Below are positions 1 to 7,848 of a stretch of DNA of 64,000 nucleotides, piece by piece. Made by a program: the position numbers and the translations under genes. The DNA lies in assembly GCA_902810695.1 (NCBI GenBank), contig CADDYV010000010.1:25119-89118 (forward strand), in the 5' to 3' direction. Under the pieces are notes generated by a model. The model was not told where the DNA came from, did no database searches, and saw only the letters and a program-made list of their open reading frames with translations. The stretch is from Actinomycetota bacterium (GTDB taxonomy: Bacteria; Actinomycetota; Rubrobacteria; Rubrobacterales; Rubrobacteraceae). Numbering within the stretch: position 1 is the stretch's first letter; every line of letters starts with the position of its first letter.

Positions 1-87
1 CTGGGAAAGAGGCCGAAACAGCCCCCCGCGGACGCCAAGCCGCGTGTGATATCCGCCCGTGAGATCCCGGCTCCCGACCAGCGTTAG
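1..87 (+). CDS. C-terminal tail of an unidentified gene (cut by window start)
   Basis: Frame 1 is open from the first base to a TAG at 85-87 and reads as a charged, proline-rich 28-residue tail ending PAPDQR. About three quarters of third positions are G or C, as in the neighbouring genes. It would end 7 nt before the convergent PEBP gene. No function can be given, and a short open frame in GC-rich DNA may be chance. Confidence 0.35.
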   Translation: MGKRPKQPPADAKPRVISAREIPAPDQR

Positions 88-93
88 TCCGCT

Positions 94-672
94 CTATCGC
101 CGCTGGTAGGTGCCCATCAACCGCCCCTCGGCGAGAACGTGCCCCTGGATCGCTCCATCCAGGTCTTCCCTCGTCGTTCCCGCGCCGAGGTCGAGCGTCG
201 TGTCGAGCGCGTAGATCTCGAAGAAGTAGCGGTGTGTCCCGCTCGGGGGACACGGACCCATATACCCGACCTTCCCGAAGCCGTTCACACCCTGCGCCGC
301 CCCGTTCGGGAGCCTCTCCTGATCGGGGATATCCTCTGCTAGCTCCCTGGCATCCGGGGGCACGTTGAAGAGCACCCAGTGGACGAACGTACCGCCCGGA
401 GCGTCCGGGTCGTAGGTGACGAGCGCCAGGCTGCGGGTATCGTCGGGAACGGAGCTCCAGGAGAGCGGTGGGGAGATGTCCTGGCCGTCGCAGGTGTAGC
501 GGGTGGGTATCGCAGACCCTTCTTCGAACGCCGGACTTTTGAGGTCTATCGCCATCTTTCCTCCCTTCGTCTGTCCCCGCGCGGTCGGCGTGGGCTTTTG
601 ATCGCGCCCCGTCCCGCACGCCGCAACGAGCAGGACCACAGCCGCCAGCCAGAGGAGGAGCTTGCGCTTCAT
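94..672 (-). CDS. YbhB/YbcL family Raf-kinase-inhibitor-like lipoprotein (PEBP fold)
   Basis: This 192-residue protein starts with a lipoprotein signal (MKRKLLLWLAAVVLLVAAC, lipobox VAAC, so Cys19 would be lipidated). The PEBP domain follows from about residue 40, with the family motifs TYDPDAPGGTFVHW and GPCPPSGTHRYFF. PEBP proteins bind phosphorylated or other small anionic ligands; the bacterial physiological role is unclear. The lipobox places it on the outer face of the membrane. It stands alone, reading toward the window start. Confidence 0.9.
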   Translation of the reverse strand: MKRKLLLWLAAVVLLVAACGTGRDQKPTPTARGQTKGGKMAIDLKSPAFEEGSAIPTRYTCDGQDISPPLSWSSVPDDTRSLALVTYDPDAPGGTFVHWVLFNVPPDARELAEDIPDQERLPNGAAQGVNGFGKVGYMGPCPPSGTHRYFFEIYALDTTLDLGAGTTREDLDGAIQGHVLAEGRLMGTYQRR

Positions 673-758
673 TTAGTCTTTTTACCAGATCCACCAGCGG
701 GGATTCGAATGCCGCCAACCGAGGCAAAAAGTGAGGCTATAGTCCTGCTTGGCGCGGG

Positions 759-1907
759 TTAGCGTGCCCTGATTCTTGCGGGGCTCTCCCAGCGCCCGCC
801 GGGCTCCAGCCTGCGCGACTTGAAGTAGGCGAGCGCGAACAGCACCGACTCCAGGTATGCGACGGCCACGAAAGCCGGTAGCAGCAGGAGCGTCGAGGGA
901 CAGGACTTGCGATAGGCGTACAGCCCGGCGAAAACGAACATCTGCGCGAGCTGCCACCCGACCATCGCGGGCACCAGCCACACGCCGATCGTGCCGCGCA
1001 GGAGCAGGTAGGCGATCAGGGCGACCACGGGCAGCACTGCGCTCCACACCCAGCAGAGTATCTGGAGGTTGTTGGTGATCGAAAACCAGTCCGTCTTCAG
1101 GAACATCCTGCGGTCCCGCATGGTTTGCCAGATACCGGGCCACCACCTGTCGTAGGTCTGCTTGAGGTAATCGCGGAAGGTCCGCGGCTCTTCTATGAGC
1201 GCGGGCGGCGTCTCGTGCAGGTACTTTATCTTGCCGAGGCCACCGTACCACACGTCACACAGCATCGAGAAATCATCGAGCACGAGCCGCGGGGCCCTCT
1301 GCCAGTCTATGCCCGCCACCGCCTCCCTGCTCAGGAGGACGCTCGACCCTGGCAGGACGTTGATGACGTTCAGAATGTCCTGAGGGGTGCGGATGATGGC
1401 ATTGTACAACCACATCACGAAACTCCTGTAAGCCACCCAAAAGTTGAAGGGAACCGGATGCGACTCGATGCGGCCCAGGACGAAGGCGACGCCCGGTTTA
1501 AGCTCCGGCTCCAGCGCGGCGATGTGGCCTGGCGTAAGCCAGGTGTCGGCGTCTAGCAAGAAGATCCCGTCGTAACGCTCCACCAGCTTGAAGTGGTCTA
1601 TGGCCTCCGCGAGCGCCAGGGCCTTGCCCCGGTTCTCGGTGGTCGTGTACACGTTGCCCTGCGTACAGAACCTGCCGATGTGGGCGGTGAGATCAGTGGA
1701 GCAGTTGTCGGCTATGTAGACGTTATCTGGCCCAACCTGCAAAACAGCGGCCTTGAGCGTCCTGTCCAGTATCCCTTCTTCATTGTGAGCCGGAACGAGC
1801 ACGGCTATGCGGCCCGGCCTTGCTCTCTCAGCCCGATGCTTGTCCGGGTAATCCAGAGACCCGCATCTCGATGATCTTCGAGGTGTATGATCTATGATCG
1901 TTCTCAT
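759..1907 (-). CDS. Membrane glycosyltransferase, family 2
   Basis: This 382-residue GT-A fold enzyme transfers a sugar from a nucleotide donor to an unidentified acceptor, probably an envelope polysaccharide or lipid. The nucleotide-binding start AVLVPAHNEE lies near residue 36, the metal-binding LLDADTW near 115, and LDDF plus a QTYDRWW segment resembling the QxxRW product motif follow. Hydrophobic helices at about 270-370 anchor it. The first 30 residues precede the domain and there is no clear ribosome site, so the start is uncertain. It is not in an obvious polysaccharide cluster. Confidence 0.85.
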   Translation of the reverse strand: MRTIIDHTPRRSSRCGSLDYPDKHRAERARPGRIAVLVPAHNEEGILDRTLKAAVLQVGPDNVYIADNCSTDLTAHIGRFCTQGNVYTTTENRGKALALAEAIDHFKLVERYDGIFLLDADTWLTPGHIAALEPELKPGVAFVLGRIESHPVPFNFWVAYRSFVMWLYNAIIRTPQDILNVINVLPGSSVLLSREAVAGIDWQRAPRLVLDDFSMLCDVWYGGLGKIKYLHETPPALIEEPRTFRDYLKQTYDRWWPGIWQTMRDRRMFLKTDWFSITNNLQILCWVWSAVLPVVALIAYLLLRGTIGVWLVPAMVGWQLAQMFVFAGLYAYRKSCPSTLLLLPAFVAVAYLESVLFALAYFKSRRLEPGGRWESPARIRAR

Positions 1908-2009
1908 TGCGTACCATGAAGTTGAGTGATGCTATATTTATATAATTAGTATGTTTGCTTTTCAGATCGCATAAGAGTCAAGCGTACGATACCGGAAGGG
2001 GGACGTTTT

Positions 2010-2156
2010 ATGTACGGAGGGTTGCTCCCCGGCACCGGTGGCTTCTTTATAAATCCCCTGCGGGCGATATACATACTCATAGCCCTGGTCGCGTTTTGTG
2101 GCAGATGGTTGGCGCGTCGCAGGGCACGCAAGAGATCCAAAATGCATGACGAGTGA
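2010..2156 (+). CDS. 48-residue ORF resembling a free LPXTG sorting signal
   Basis: An ATG at 2010 follows a purine-rich site (GGAAGGGGGA, 1994-2003) by 6 nt and opens a 48-codon frame to TGA at 2154. The product begins MYGGLLPGTGGFF, has one hydrophobic stretch (about residues 12-31) and ends in a basic tail with RRRARKR. That is the layout of a C-terminal sortase signal: LPxTG, membrane span, positive tail. There is no N-terminal signal peptide. LPGTGG resembles the LPNTGG of the sortase substrate at 22498-22977. It could be a microprotein, a relic of a larger surface protein, or chance. Confidence 0.35.
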   Translation: MYGGLLPGTGGFFINPLRAIYILIALVAFCGRWLARRRARKRSKMHDE

Positions 2157-2194
2157 GGCCAAGGGGAGGGCCGGAGCCGAAAACTTAGATACAC

Positions 2195-2335
2195 TCACCG
2201 GTTGTCCTTCAACTTTTCCTTGATGGGAACCCACATTCCGGGTGATTCACCTCCTATGTGCCAGATGGCTACTCCTCCTATCTCCGGGTGTTTGCGGACG
2301 AGCATGTTGAGCTTGATCGTTATGCTCCTGCGGTC
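2195..2335 (-). pseudogene. Stranded C-terminal segment of the GH18 gene
   Basis: The frame of the GH18 gene continues without shift beyond its TAG (2336-2338) for 46 sense codons to a TGA at 2195-2197. The segment begins DRRSITIKLNML and contains GGVAIWHIGGE, which is the last strand of the GH18 barrel with its conserved tryptophan. Together with the residues before the stop it restores the usual (Y)Y-x-D-x-RS signature. Restoring GAG in place of TAG would give YYEDRRS, so one base change explains the split. Confidence 0.7.
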
Positions 2336-3235
2336 CTAATAGTAAACGGTGTGCCCGCTGGGGTAATGGAAGTATGGCTCTCCCGAGAGACCGCGGCGGA
2401 TGGCGGGGGAGAACGTATCCATGAGCCCCACCACATCGGTGTGTACGAGGTCTTTGGATTTTGTCCCCACCCAGTCCCGGCCATAGAACGGCAGGCCCAT
2501 CCGGATCTTGCGCGGCGCCACCTGGGTCTCGGCGAAAGCCAGCACCCGGTTGACCCACTTCGGGGGCGCCGCCGGTCCGGCTTTTGAGCCGTCCCAGTGA
2601 TAGTCGTAGGTCATGATCTTGAACTCATCTGCTGCCCGGCCCAGCCGTCTCCAGTCTTCGGCTTTGGCTCCGCTCCACGCTCCGGGCTCGGAAGTCTTCG
2701 GGTGCACATCTACCGAGAGCTTCTTGCCCCTGGCGTGCAGACGGCGCGCCAGGTCCTCTACGAACGCGGAGAACCGGTTTCGGTCCGATGCGTACAGAGA
2801 CTCGTAGTCCAGGTCTATGCCGGCGTAGCCCTTCTCGACGACGAGCCGTGTCAGCTTCGTCGCCTGGGCATCGCGCGAGGCCCGGCTAGAGAGTATGCGA
2901 TGGACCCTTTCGGGGTCGAACTCGTTGGTGATCAGGGGCATCACCCTGATCCTGTTCCTGCGGGCCAGGGACAGCAGGCGGGGATCTCCGGCGTAAGGGA
3001 CGATTGAGCCATCCGGTTTGAGGGCGTACCAGTAGGGATTGACCTCGTTTACCACCGAGGCGTTTTGGGAGAGCGATTCGTATGCGGATATTCCAGGAGT
3101 GCCCCAGCTCGCATACCAGACGTCAACCTGGTAGAGGTGAGGCATCGCTCGTGCCGGCAGCGCCACCCACAACGCCGCCATCCCCGCCGCCAGGAAAGCC
3201 AGCCAGATTGTCGCCAGATACTTCGTGCCGGACAC
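2336..3235 (-). CDS. GH18-type glycosyl hydrolase (spore-cortex/YaaH-like), truncated by an amber codon
   Basis: The 299-residue product has an N-terminal hydrophobic signal (residues 5-27) and then a GH18 TIM barrel acting on beta-1,4-linked amino sugars in the cell wall. The catalytic strand reads YAGIDLDYE, placing the acid/base glutamate at residue 145. YDYHWDG and the GLPFYGRDW strand follow. It ends at VYY before a TAG, and the missing last strand is encoded in frame just downstream (2195-2335), so this is a nonsense allele, a sequencing error or a recoded stop. A barrel without its eighth strand probably folds poorly. Confidence 0.75.
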   Translation of the reverse strand: MSGTKYLATIWLAFLAAGMAALWVALPARAMPHLYQVDVWYASWGTPGISAYESLSQNASVVNEVNPYWYALKPDGSIVPYAGDPRLLSLARRNRIRVMPLITNEFDPERVHRILSSRASRDAQATKLTRLVVEKGYAGIDLDYESLYASDRNRFSAFVEDLARRLHARGKKLSVDVHPKTSEPGAWSGAKAEDWRRLGRAADEFKIMTYDYHWDGSKAGPAAPPKWVNRVLAFAETQVAPRKIRMGLPFYGRDWVGTKSKDLVHTDVVGLMDTFSPAIRRGLSGEPYFHYPSGHTVYY

Positions 3236-3488
3236 GCCGCAAAACCTCCGATAGGTCTGTCCGCAGTGGTTATCGGCTCAAACGGGTGAAAGCTTTAATC
3301 TTGTCTTTTTGTCGGGGACCAGAAGCTCGCCAAGAGGGAGTTTTTCCTGAGTATGTTGAACGCCAGCCGGAGTCTGCGATACCATCATGCAGCCTTTGCG
3401 CGGCGAGGATTTCGGGAGAGTCCCCGGTCGTACAACCCATTTGAAAGGTTTTGATTTGTTCAGAGAGCGTGATGTTGCAAACAACGGG

Positions 3489-4325
3489 TTGCCCTTCGAT
3501 CTTGGCGCGCTTGACCTCGACGGGACCGTTCTCAGGCGGGACCTGACGATCACAGACCGCACCCTGAATGTTCTGCGCAGGCTCCGGGAGTTGGGGATGA
3601 GGCTTGTGGTGGCGACGGGGAGGCACTACGAGGGTGCGCGGGAGCACGCGGAGAGGCTGGGTTTCGGAGGGGATGATCCTGTGATCTGCTACGGCGGCTC
3701 GATGGTGCGGCGGATGAACGGCGAAACTCTGCTGTTCCGCACGCTGCCGGTAGACCTCTCGGTGGAAGTACTGAACTGGGCAGCGCAGCGCAACTTGCAC
3801 GCCCGCGTCTTTCTGGATGGCGAGATCGTAACCTCTCCCAACAATACAGCCGTCCGCAAACACCTGCGCCGCGCCGATGAGCCCAACGTTACCGCAGTGG
3901 ACTCTCCTGCCGCGTACCTCGAAGAGAGCGGGAGGGAGCCGATCAAACTCGTGATCGTGGACTACCCGGATGCGGTCGCCTCGTGGCTGGATGCGGCCCG
4001 GGAAGCCTTCGCCGGGCGGCTCTTCGTAACCCGCAGCCTGCCGCACTACGTCGAGGTCAGCGGGCTCGAAGGCACCAAGTCCTCGGCTCTGGAGTTTCTG
4101 TGCGGGCGTTGGGGGATAGACCCTGCGCGCACGGTTGCTTTTGGAGATGCCGACAATGACGTGGATATGCTGCGCTTCGCGGGGCTCGGGGTCGCGGTCG
4201 GCGGGATGAGCGAGGAGGTTCGGGCCGCCGCCGATGCCGTTACGCGTCCGGTGGATGAGGACGGCGTGGCCCTCTACCTGGAGAAGATGATCGAGGAGAG
4301 CACGTGCCAGAACTGCCCGAGGTAA
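3489..4325 (+). CDS. HAD-superfamily Cof-type phosphatase
   Basis: A cytosolic hydrolase of small phosphorylated metabolites, with flavin or sugar phosphates as usual substrates of the Cof group. Motif I is LDLDGTV just after the start, motif III is the lysine in PIKLVIVD, and motif IV is GDADNDVDML near the end; the cap domain lies between. I start at TTG 3489 (LPFDLGALDLDG) because the family begins a few residues before motif I. An ATG at 3387 would add 34 residues without homology to the fold. Neither start has a strong ribosome site. The 3' end overlaps mutM by 22 nt, suggesting coupled translation. Confidence 0.85.
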   Translation: MPFDLGALDLDGTVLRRDLTITDRTLNVLRRLRELGMRLVVATGRHYEGAREHAERLGFGGDDPVICYGGSMVRRMNGETLLFRTLPVDLSVEVLNWAAQRNLHARVFLDGEIVTSPNNTAVRKHLRRADEPNVTAVDSPAAYLEESGREPIKLVIVDYPDAVASWLDAAREAFAGRLFVTRSLPHYVEVSGLEGTKSSALEFLCGRWGIDPARTVAFGDADNDVDMLRFAGLGVAVGGMSEEVRAAADAVTRPVDEDGVALYLEKMIEESTCQNCPR

Positions 4326-5125
4326 CGGTCATCTCTCAGAACATCCGCACCCTGGCCTGCGGTAAGAAGGTGCTGCGGGCCGCAGCCTTCCGGCCCGACG
4401 TCTCCAACGCGGGGGTAGAAGGGTTCGGGAAGCGGCTCGTTGGACGGAGGCTCCTGGGAACGGACCGGCGCGGTAAGATCATCCTGCTCGACTTCGGCGA
4501 GGTTGTCGGCGTGGTGCACCTGGTCATCTCCGGTCGTGTCAGGAAGCTTCCCGGGTGGCAGGAGCCGGACAGGTTCAACACCGCCGTCCTGGAGTTCGAG
4601 GGCGGCGTGGTTCTCGCCTTCGCCAAGCTGTGGCTCGGGTATTTTGATCTCTACGCGCCGGAAGAGGTCGAGAAGCACCCCCTGATATCACGCCTTGGCC
4701 CCGACCCGTTCTCGGCGGAGTTTACCCCCGAGTACCTGATGAAAGCTTTCGCGCGAAAGGCGAGCATCAAGGGGCTTCTGCTCGACCAGTCGGTGGTCGC
4801 GGGATTGGGCAACATCTACGTTGACGAGGTGCTGCACGCTGCCGGCGTTCACCCCACGCGCAGGGCAAACACCTTGAGTCCGGAGGAGATCCAGCGTGTC
4901 CACACAGCAACCCGCGACATCCTGCGCCGCGCCATCGAGTTCAAAGGGACGACTTTCGACTCCTACCACGACGCCTTCGGCGAGAGCGGAAGGTTCCAGG
5001 ACCAGCTCAGGGTCTTCACGCGCGCAGGCAAGCCCTGCTACGCTTGTGGGGAGGAGATAACCAAGCTGCGCGTCGCGGGCCGGGGAACGTACGTCTGCCC
5101 CGCATGCCAAACTCTCCTTCGGTAG
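4304..5125 (+). CDS. mutM: Formamidopyrimidine-DNA glycosylase
   Basis: A bifunctional base-excision enzyme that removes 8-oxoguanine and formamidopyrimidines and nicks the abasic site. The GTG start at 4304 gives the diagnostic MPELPEV end, in which Pro2 is the nucleophile and Glu3 catalytic. DRRGKIILLDF carries the conserved lysine. The helix-two-turn-helix region includes LDQSVVAGLGNIYVDE. A zinc finger closes the protein (Cys245, 248, 265, 268). At 273 residues it is full length. It overlaps the HAD gene by 22 nt, so the two are probably one transcript. Confidence 0.95.
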   Translation: MPELPEVTVISQNIRTLACGKKVLRAAAFRPDVSNAGVEGFGKRLVGRRLLGTDRRGKIILLDFGEVVGVVHLVISGRVRKLPGWQEPDRFNTAVLEFEGGVVLAFAKLWLGYFDLYAPEEVEKHPLISRLGPDPFSAEFTPEYLMKAFARKASIKGLLLDQSVVAGLGNIYVDEVLHAAGVHPTRRANTLSPEEIQRVHTATRDILRRAIEFKGTTFDSYHDAFGESGRFQDQLRVFTRAGKPCYACGEEITKLRVAGRGTYVCPACQTLLR

Positions 5126-5138
5126 AACCGGGTGCGCC

Positions 5139-6074
5139 CTACCGGGTTTTGTGAGATGAAGGTGCAGTTTTCGTGTGCTCTGCAAAGCGCGCACCGCGAC
5201 CTGTCAGGAGGACACCGCCGAAGCAGATCGCGAGTCCCAAAACAGCGAGAAGGCCGATGCTCTCTCCGAATATCAGGTATGCCCAGACCATCGTGGTGGG
5301 TGGCGTGAGGTAGATGAGGCTGCTGACCCGTGCCACGCTGCTGAGCTTCAGGTTCAACCAGTAGAAGCCATAACCGCCGAAGGTGGAGAAGATCACGAAC
5401 CACAAAACCGCTAGCCAGAAGCGGACGCCGCCCGGAGGCTCCAGCCCTCCCCAGAACAGCGCGAGCCCCGCGAACCAGAGAGTGCTCGTAGCGCACTGGA
5501 TCGCCAGCGCAACGTCCAGCGGCGTGTCCGATTCCGCCTTGAGACTCATCTTGCGTTCGAACAACGTTGCTGCTACCAGGCCAGCCATACCTGCGAAGGG
5601 CAGGGCATAGGCCCAGAACGCCGCGGAGTTCCCTACCCACACGTCATCGCCCACAACCAGCGCAACGCCGACCAGGCCCAACGCGAGACCTGCCCACTGC
5701 CACGAGCTTATGCGCTCGCCGAGAACGGGCCCCGCTAAAGAGGCCGCCAGCAGCGGTTGAAGGGCCGCCACCAGCGCCGAGGTCCCGGCGGAGACGCCAA
5801 ACTCCACCGCCCCAACGACACCCGCCAGGTATACGACCTGCGCGAGAACCCCGATCACCCCCTGCACGGTCACCTCTCTGAGCCGGGGCAGACGCCGCCG
5901 AAGCAGAAAAGACGTAGCGAGCAACAGAAGCGCAGCGATAAAGAACCTCCAGACCATGAGTGTCGGTGTGCTCGCCGCCTGCGTGCCGAGCCTGGCACCG
6001 ATAAAGCCCGAACTCCACATCACGACAAAGCCAGCCTCGGCAAGCGCCCGGCCCCTGTCAACCTCGCCGATCAC
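5139..6074 (-). CDS. EamA/DMT-family transporter
   Basis: A ten-helix drug/metabolite exporter of about 311 residues made of two EamA repeats; the substrate is unknown. The protein proper begins EVDRGRALAEAGFVVMWSSGF, a typical EamA first helix. I place the start at GTG 6074. The frame is open upstream to 6254 but that would add 60 residues and run across the palindromes and the divergent TetR start. Divergence from the TetR gene suggests that regulator controls this exporter. Confidence 0.85.
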   Translation of the reverse strand: MIGEVDRGRALAEAGFVVMWSSGFIGARLGTQAASTPTLMVWRFFIAALLLLATSFLLRRRLPRLREVTVQGVIGVLAQVVYLAGVVGAVEFGVSAGTSALVAALQPLLAASLAGPVLGERISSWQWAGLALGLVGVALVVGDDVWVGNSAAFWAYALPFAGMAGLVAATLFERKMSLKAESDTPLDVALAIQCATSTLWFAGLALFWGGLEPPGGVRFWLAVLWFVIFSTFGGYGFYWLNLKLSSVARVSSLIYLTPPTTMVWAYLIFGESIGLLAVLGLAICFGGVLLTGRGARFAEHTKTAPSSHKTR

Positions 6075-6101
6075 ACCCAGACCCACCACCCAAACTAGTA
6101 A

Positions 6102-6163
6102 ACATACTGGTATGTATATTAACCGTTCGTTCTGACTTTGTAAACATACGTGTTGGTATACTT
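6102..6163. promoter_or_regulatory. Two palindromic sites between the EamA and TetR genes
   Basis: Site 1 is ACATAC-TG-GTATGT (6102-6115), an exact inverted repeat. Site 2 (about 6143-6163) has the same left half AACATAC and a right half GGTATAC. Both lie in the 118-nt AT-rich gap between divergent starts, where a TetR dimer would block both promoters. Assignment to the adjacent TetR gene is inference from position. Confidence 0.6.
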
Positions 6164-6192
6164 TAAACAGGCTCGTAAAATGTGAGGAGGCG

Positions 6193-6792
6193 GTGAGAGT
6201 GAACGTCACTAATAAGAAGGGAGGGAAAGTGAGGACTCCGGCGGCGGAGCGCATTTTGAGGACTGCTTCTGAGATGTTCTATCGGGAGGGGATACGGGCG
6301 GTGGGGGTGGACGCCATTGCTGCCCGGGCCGGTGTTACCAAGAAGACGCTCTACGAGAGATTCGGCTCCAAGGATGAGTTGATCGTCGCCTACCTGCGCG
6401 CCCGCGATGAACGCTGGCGGGGGTGGCTCACCGGGGTTGTAGAGCGGACGGGTGGTTCGGCGAAGGAGAGGCTCCTCGCGACGTTCGACGCGCTGGAGGA
6501 GTGGATGGAGCGCGAGAATCCGAGAGGGTGCGGCTTCGTGAACGCCGCTGCGGAACTCGCGGACGCCAGCCATCCGGCGCGGGCGGTGGTGATGGAGCAG
6601 AAGGAGTGGTTCCGCGGATACTTAACGAAGCTCTCGGCTGAAGCCGGTGCCGGGAACCCCGAGGACCTGGCCGAGAAGCTTTTAATCCTGCACGAAGGCG
6701 CTACCGTCGCTAATTCTTTGGGAATTGCTACCGATGCGGCCAAAAAGGCCAAAGAGAGCGCCGCGATCCTCGTCGCCGACCTTCACGGTTAG
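6193..6792 (+). CDS. TetR-family transcriptional repressor
   Basis: This 199-residue regulator has an N-terminal helix-turn-helix domain (residues about 16-62: AAERILRTASEMFYREG, then GVTKKTLYERFGSKDEL) and a C-terminal ligand domain with a conserved MEREN-PRGCGFVNAAAE stretch. The GTG start at 6193 follows GGAGG (6184-6188) at good distance. It is divergent from an EamA exporter with two palindromes between them, the standard arrangement for a repressor released by the exporter's substrate. The ligand cannot be predicted. Confidence 0.9.
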   Translation: MRVNVTNKKGGKVRTPAAERILRTASEMFYREGIRAVGVDAIAARAGVTKKTLYERFGSKDELIVAYLRARDERWRGWLTGVVERTGGSAKERLLATFDALEEWMERENPRGCGFVNAAAELADASHPARAVVMEQKEWFRGYLTKLSAEAGAGNPEDLAEKLLILHEGATVANSLGIATDAAKKAKESAAILVADLHG

Positions 6793-6800
6793 GGAGTGCG

Positions 6801-7442
6801 CTACTTACCAGAGGCGGGAGTCTGTTTGCCCTTGACTTTTGGCGTGGTTATTAGCTTGGGATTCGCGTTGGCGAGCTTCTGGGCTTTCCGGTAGGTCGCT
6901 GTGGCGCTCTCGTAGCCCTGGCTTACCTGGGAGAGGATCTTCTGTGCCTGATCTCGGTTGTGCCTCAGGGTGGGGTCCTTTTGCAGCAGCCCGTAGAACT
7001 CTATCTCCTTGGATTCGGCGGCGAGCTGGTCGTCAATGGCGCTGCTCAGAAGCCGGGCGTATTTCTTGACCTTCGGGTTTACGTCCATGTCCTGCACGCT
7101 GTTCAACGCGTCCCTGGCGTTCGAGAGGTCGCCGCGGGCTTTCTGGAAGATGGACTTGATATCGCCGATACGCTTCACTTCCTTCGAAGGGTCGCCGCCG
7201 GAATCGAGGCTCTTCCTGACGTCCGCGTACTCGCTGTGGGCGCGTTCGACCAGCTTGTTATGCTCGGATATGGACTTGTTTGCCTGTACTATGGCATCGT
7301 TTGCCTTTTTACTCGGATTTTCCAGGGTGGAGCACCCGCAAACAAGCAAAAATGCGGCGAACGAAATCACGACAAGCAAGAGAGAACGGTTTAATATATT
7401 CATCATGAATGAGGGAAGTTTTCTACCATCAACGCCTTTCAA
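6801..7442 (-). CDS. Putative lipoprotein with helical, coiled-coil-like body
   Basis: A 213-residue protein of unknown function. The signal segment contains the hydrophobic run LLLVVISFAAFLLVCGC, with lipobox VCGC. The remainder is rich in Lys, Asp, Glu and Ala and looks helical. The best start is TTG 7442, preceded by GAGGAG at 7 nt; ATGs at 7406 and 7403 lack a ribosome site. With the TTG start its 5' end overlaps the divergent gene at 7405 by 38 nt. I do not recognise a family. Confidence 0.7.
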   Translation of the reverse strand: MKGVDGRKLPSFMMNILNRSLLLVVISFAAFLLVCGCSTLENPSKKANDAIVQANKSISEHNKLVERAHSEYADVRKSLDSGGDPSKEVKRIGDIKSIFQKARGDLSNARDALNSVQDMDVNPKVKKYARLLSSAIDDQLAAESKEIEFYGLLQKDPTLRHNRDQAQKILSQVSQGYESATATYRKAQKLANANPKLITTPKVKGKQTPASGK

Positions 7443-7824
7443 ATTACGCTCCTCTTACGGGAGGGCGTTCAAGCAAAAGCTTGCGCGGCTCTTCAGAAAA
7501 AGGCGCAGAAAGACCGAAAGCGCCCCGGCTGCTTCGTTGAGCCTGCAGGCACGGGCCGCGATCCAGGAACACGCCGAAGCGCACGCGACGCTCTTCGAGC
7601 GTGCGGCCCGCCTGATGGAGAGGGCCGAGCGCCTGGAGAGTGCAGGGACCCCGAGCGAGAGCGCCCGAAACCGCGCCGAGCGCGCGAAAGAAGAGGTCGA
7701 GCAGACCCTAGCCGCCCTGAAATCTTCCTTCGTGGGCTCGGGCGGACGAGAAAAGAGGCGTGCCTTCGACGAGGAGATTGAACGCCTGTACCCGGCTTTC
7801 AAGGTCTACGACGAAGGCCGCTGA
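7405..7824 (+). CDS. Hypothetical coiled-coil protein
   Basis: A 139-residue product with a basic N-terminal third (KQKLARLFRKRRRK) followed by Ala/Glu/Arg-rich heptad-like helices (residues about 45-110). No signal peptide or known domain is visible. ATG 7405 is the only plausible in-frame start before TTG 7537; it has no good ribosome site. Codon composition is like that of neighbours. It is head-to-head with the lipoprotein gene and overlaps its 5' end. Confidence 0.55.
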   Translation: MNEGSFLPSTPFKLRSSYGRAFKQKLARLFRKRRRKTESAPAASLSLQARAAIQEHAEAHATLFERAARLMERAERLESAGTPSESARNRAERAKEEVEQTLAALKSSFVGSGGREKRRAFDEEIERLYPAFKVYDEGR

Positions 7825-7848
7825 AACGATTCTCCGGATGCGCCAGAT

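Noticed and set aside
682..730. T-arm-like GCATTCGAATCCCC on the minus strand, suggesting a tRNA or tRNA fragment
   Set aside because: The flanking bases do not form a 5-bp T-stem or an acceptor stem, there is no anticodon arm, and the region lies partly in the gap between two genes. I treat it as chance.
5126..5150. Possible terminator between mutM and the EamA gene (CCGGGTGCGCCCTACCGGGTTTT)
   Set aside because: The arms are direct rather than inverted repeats and give only a 3-bp stem.
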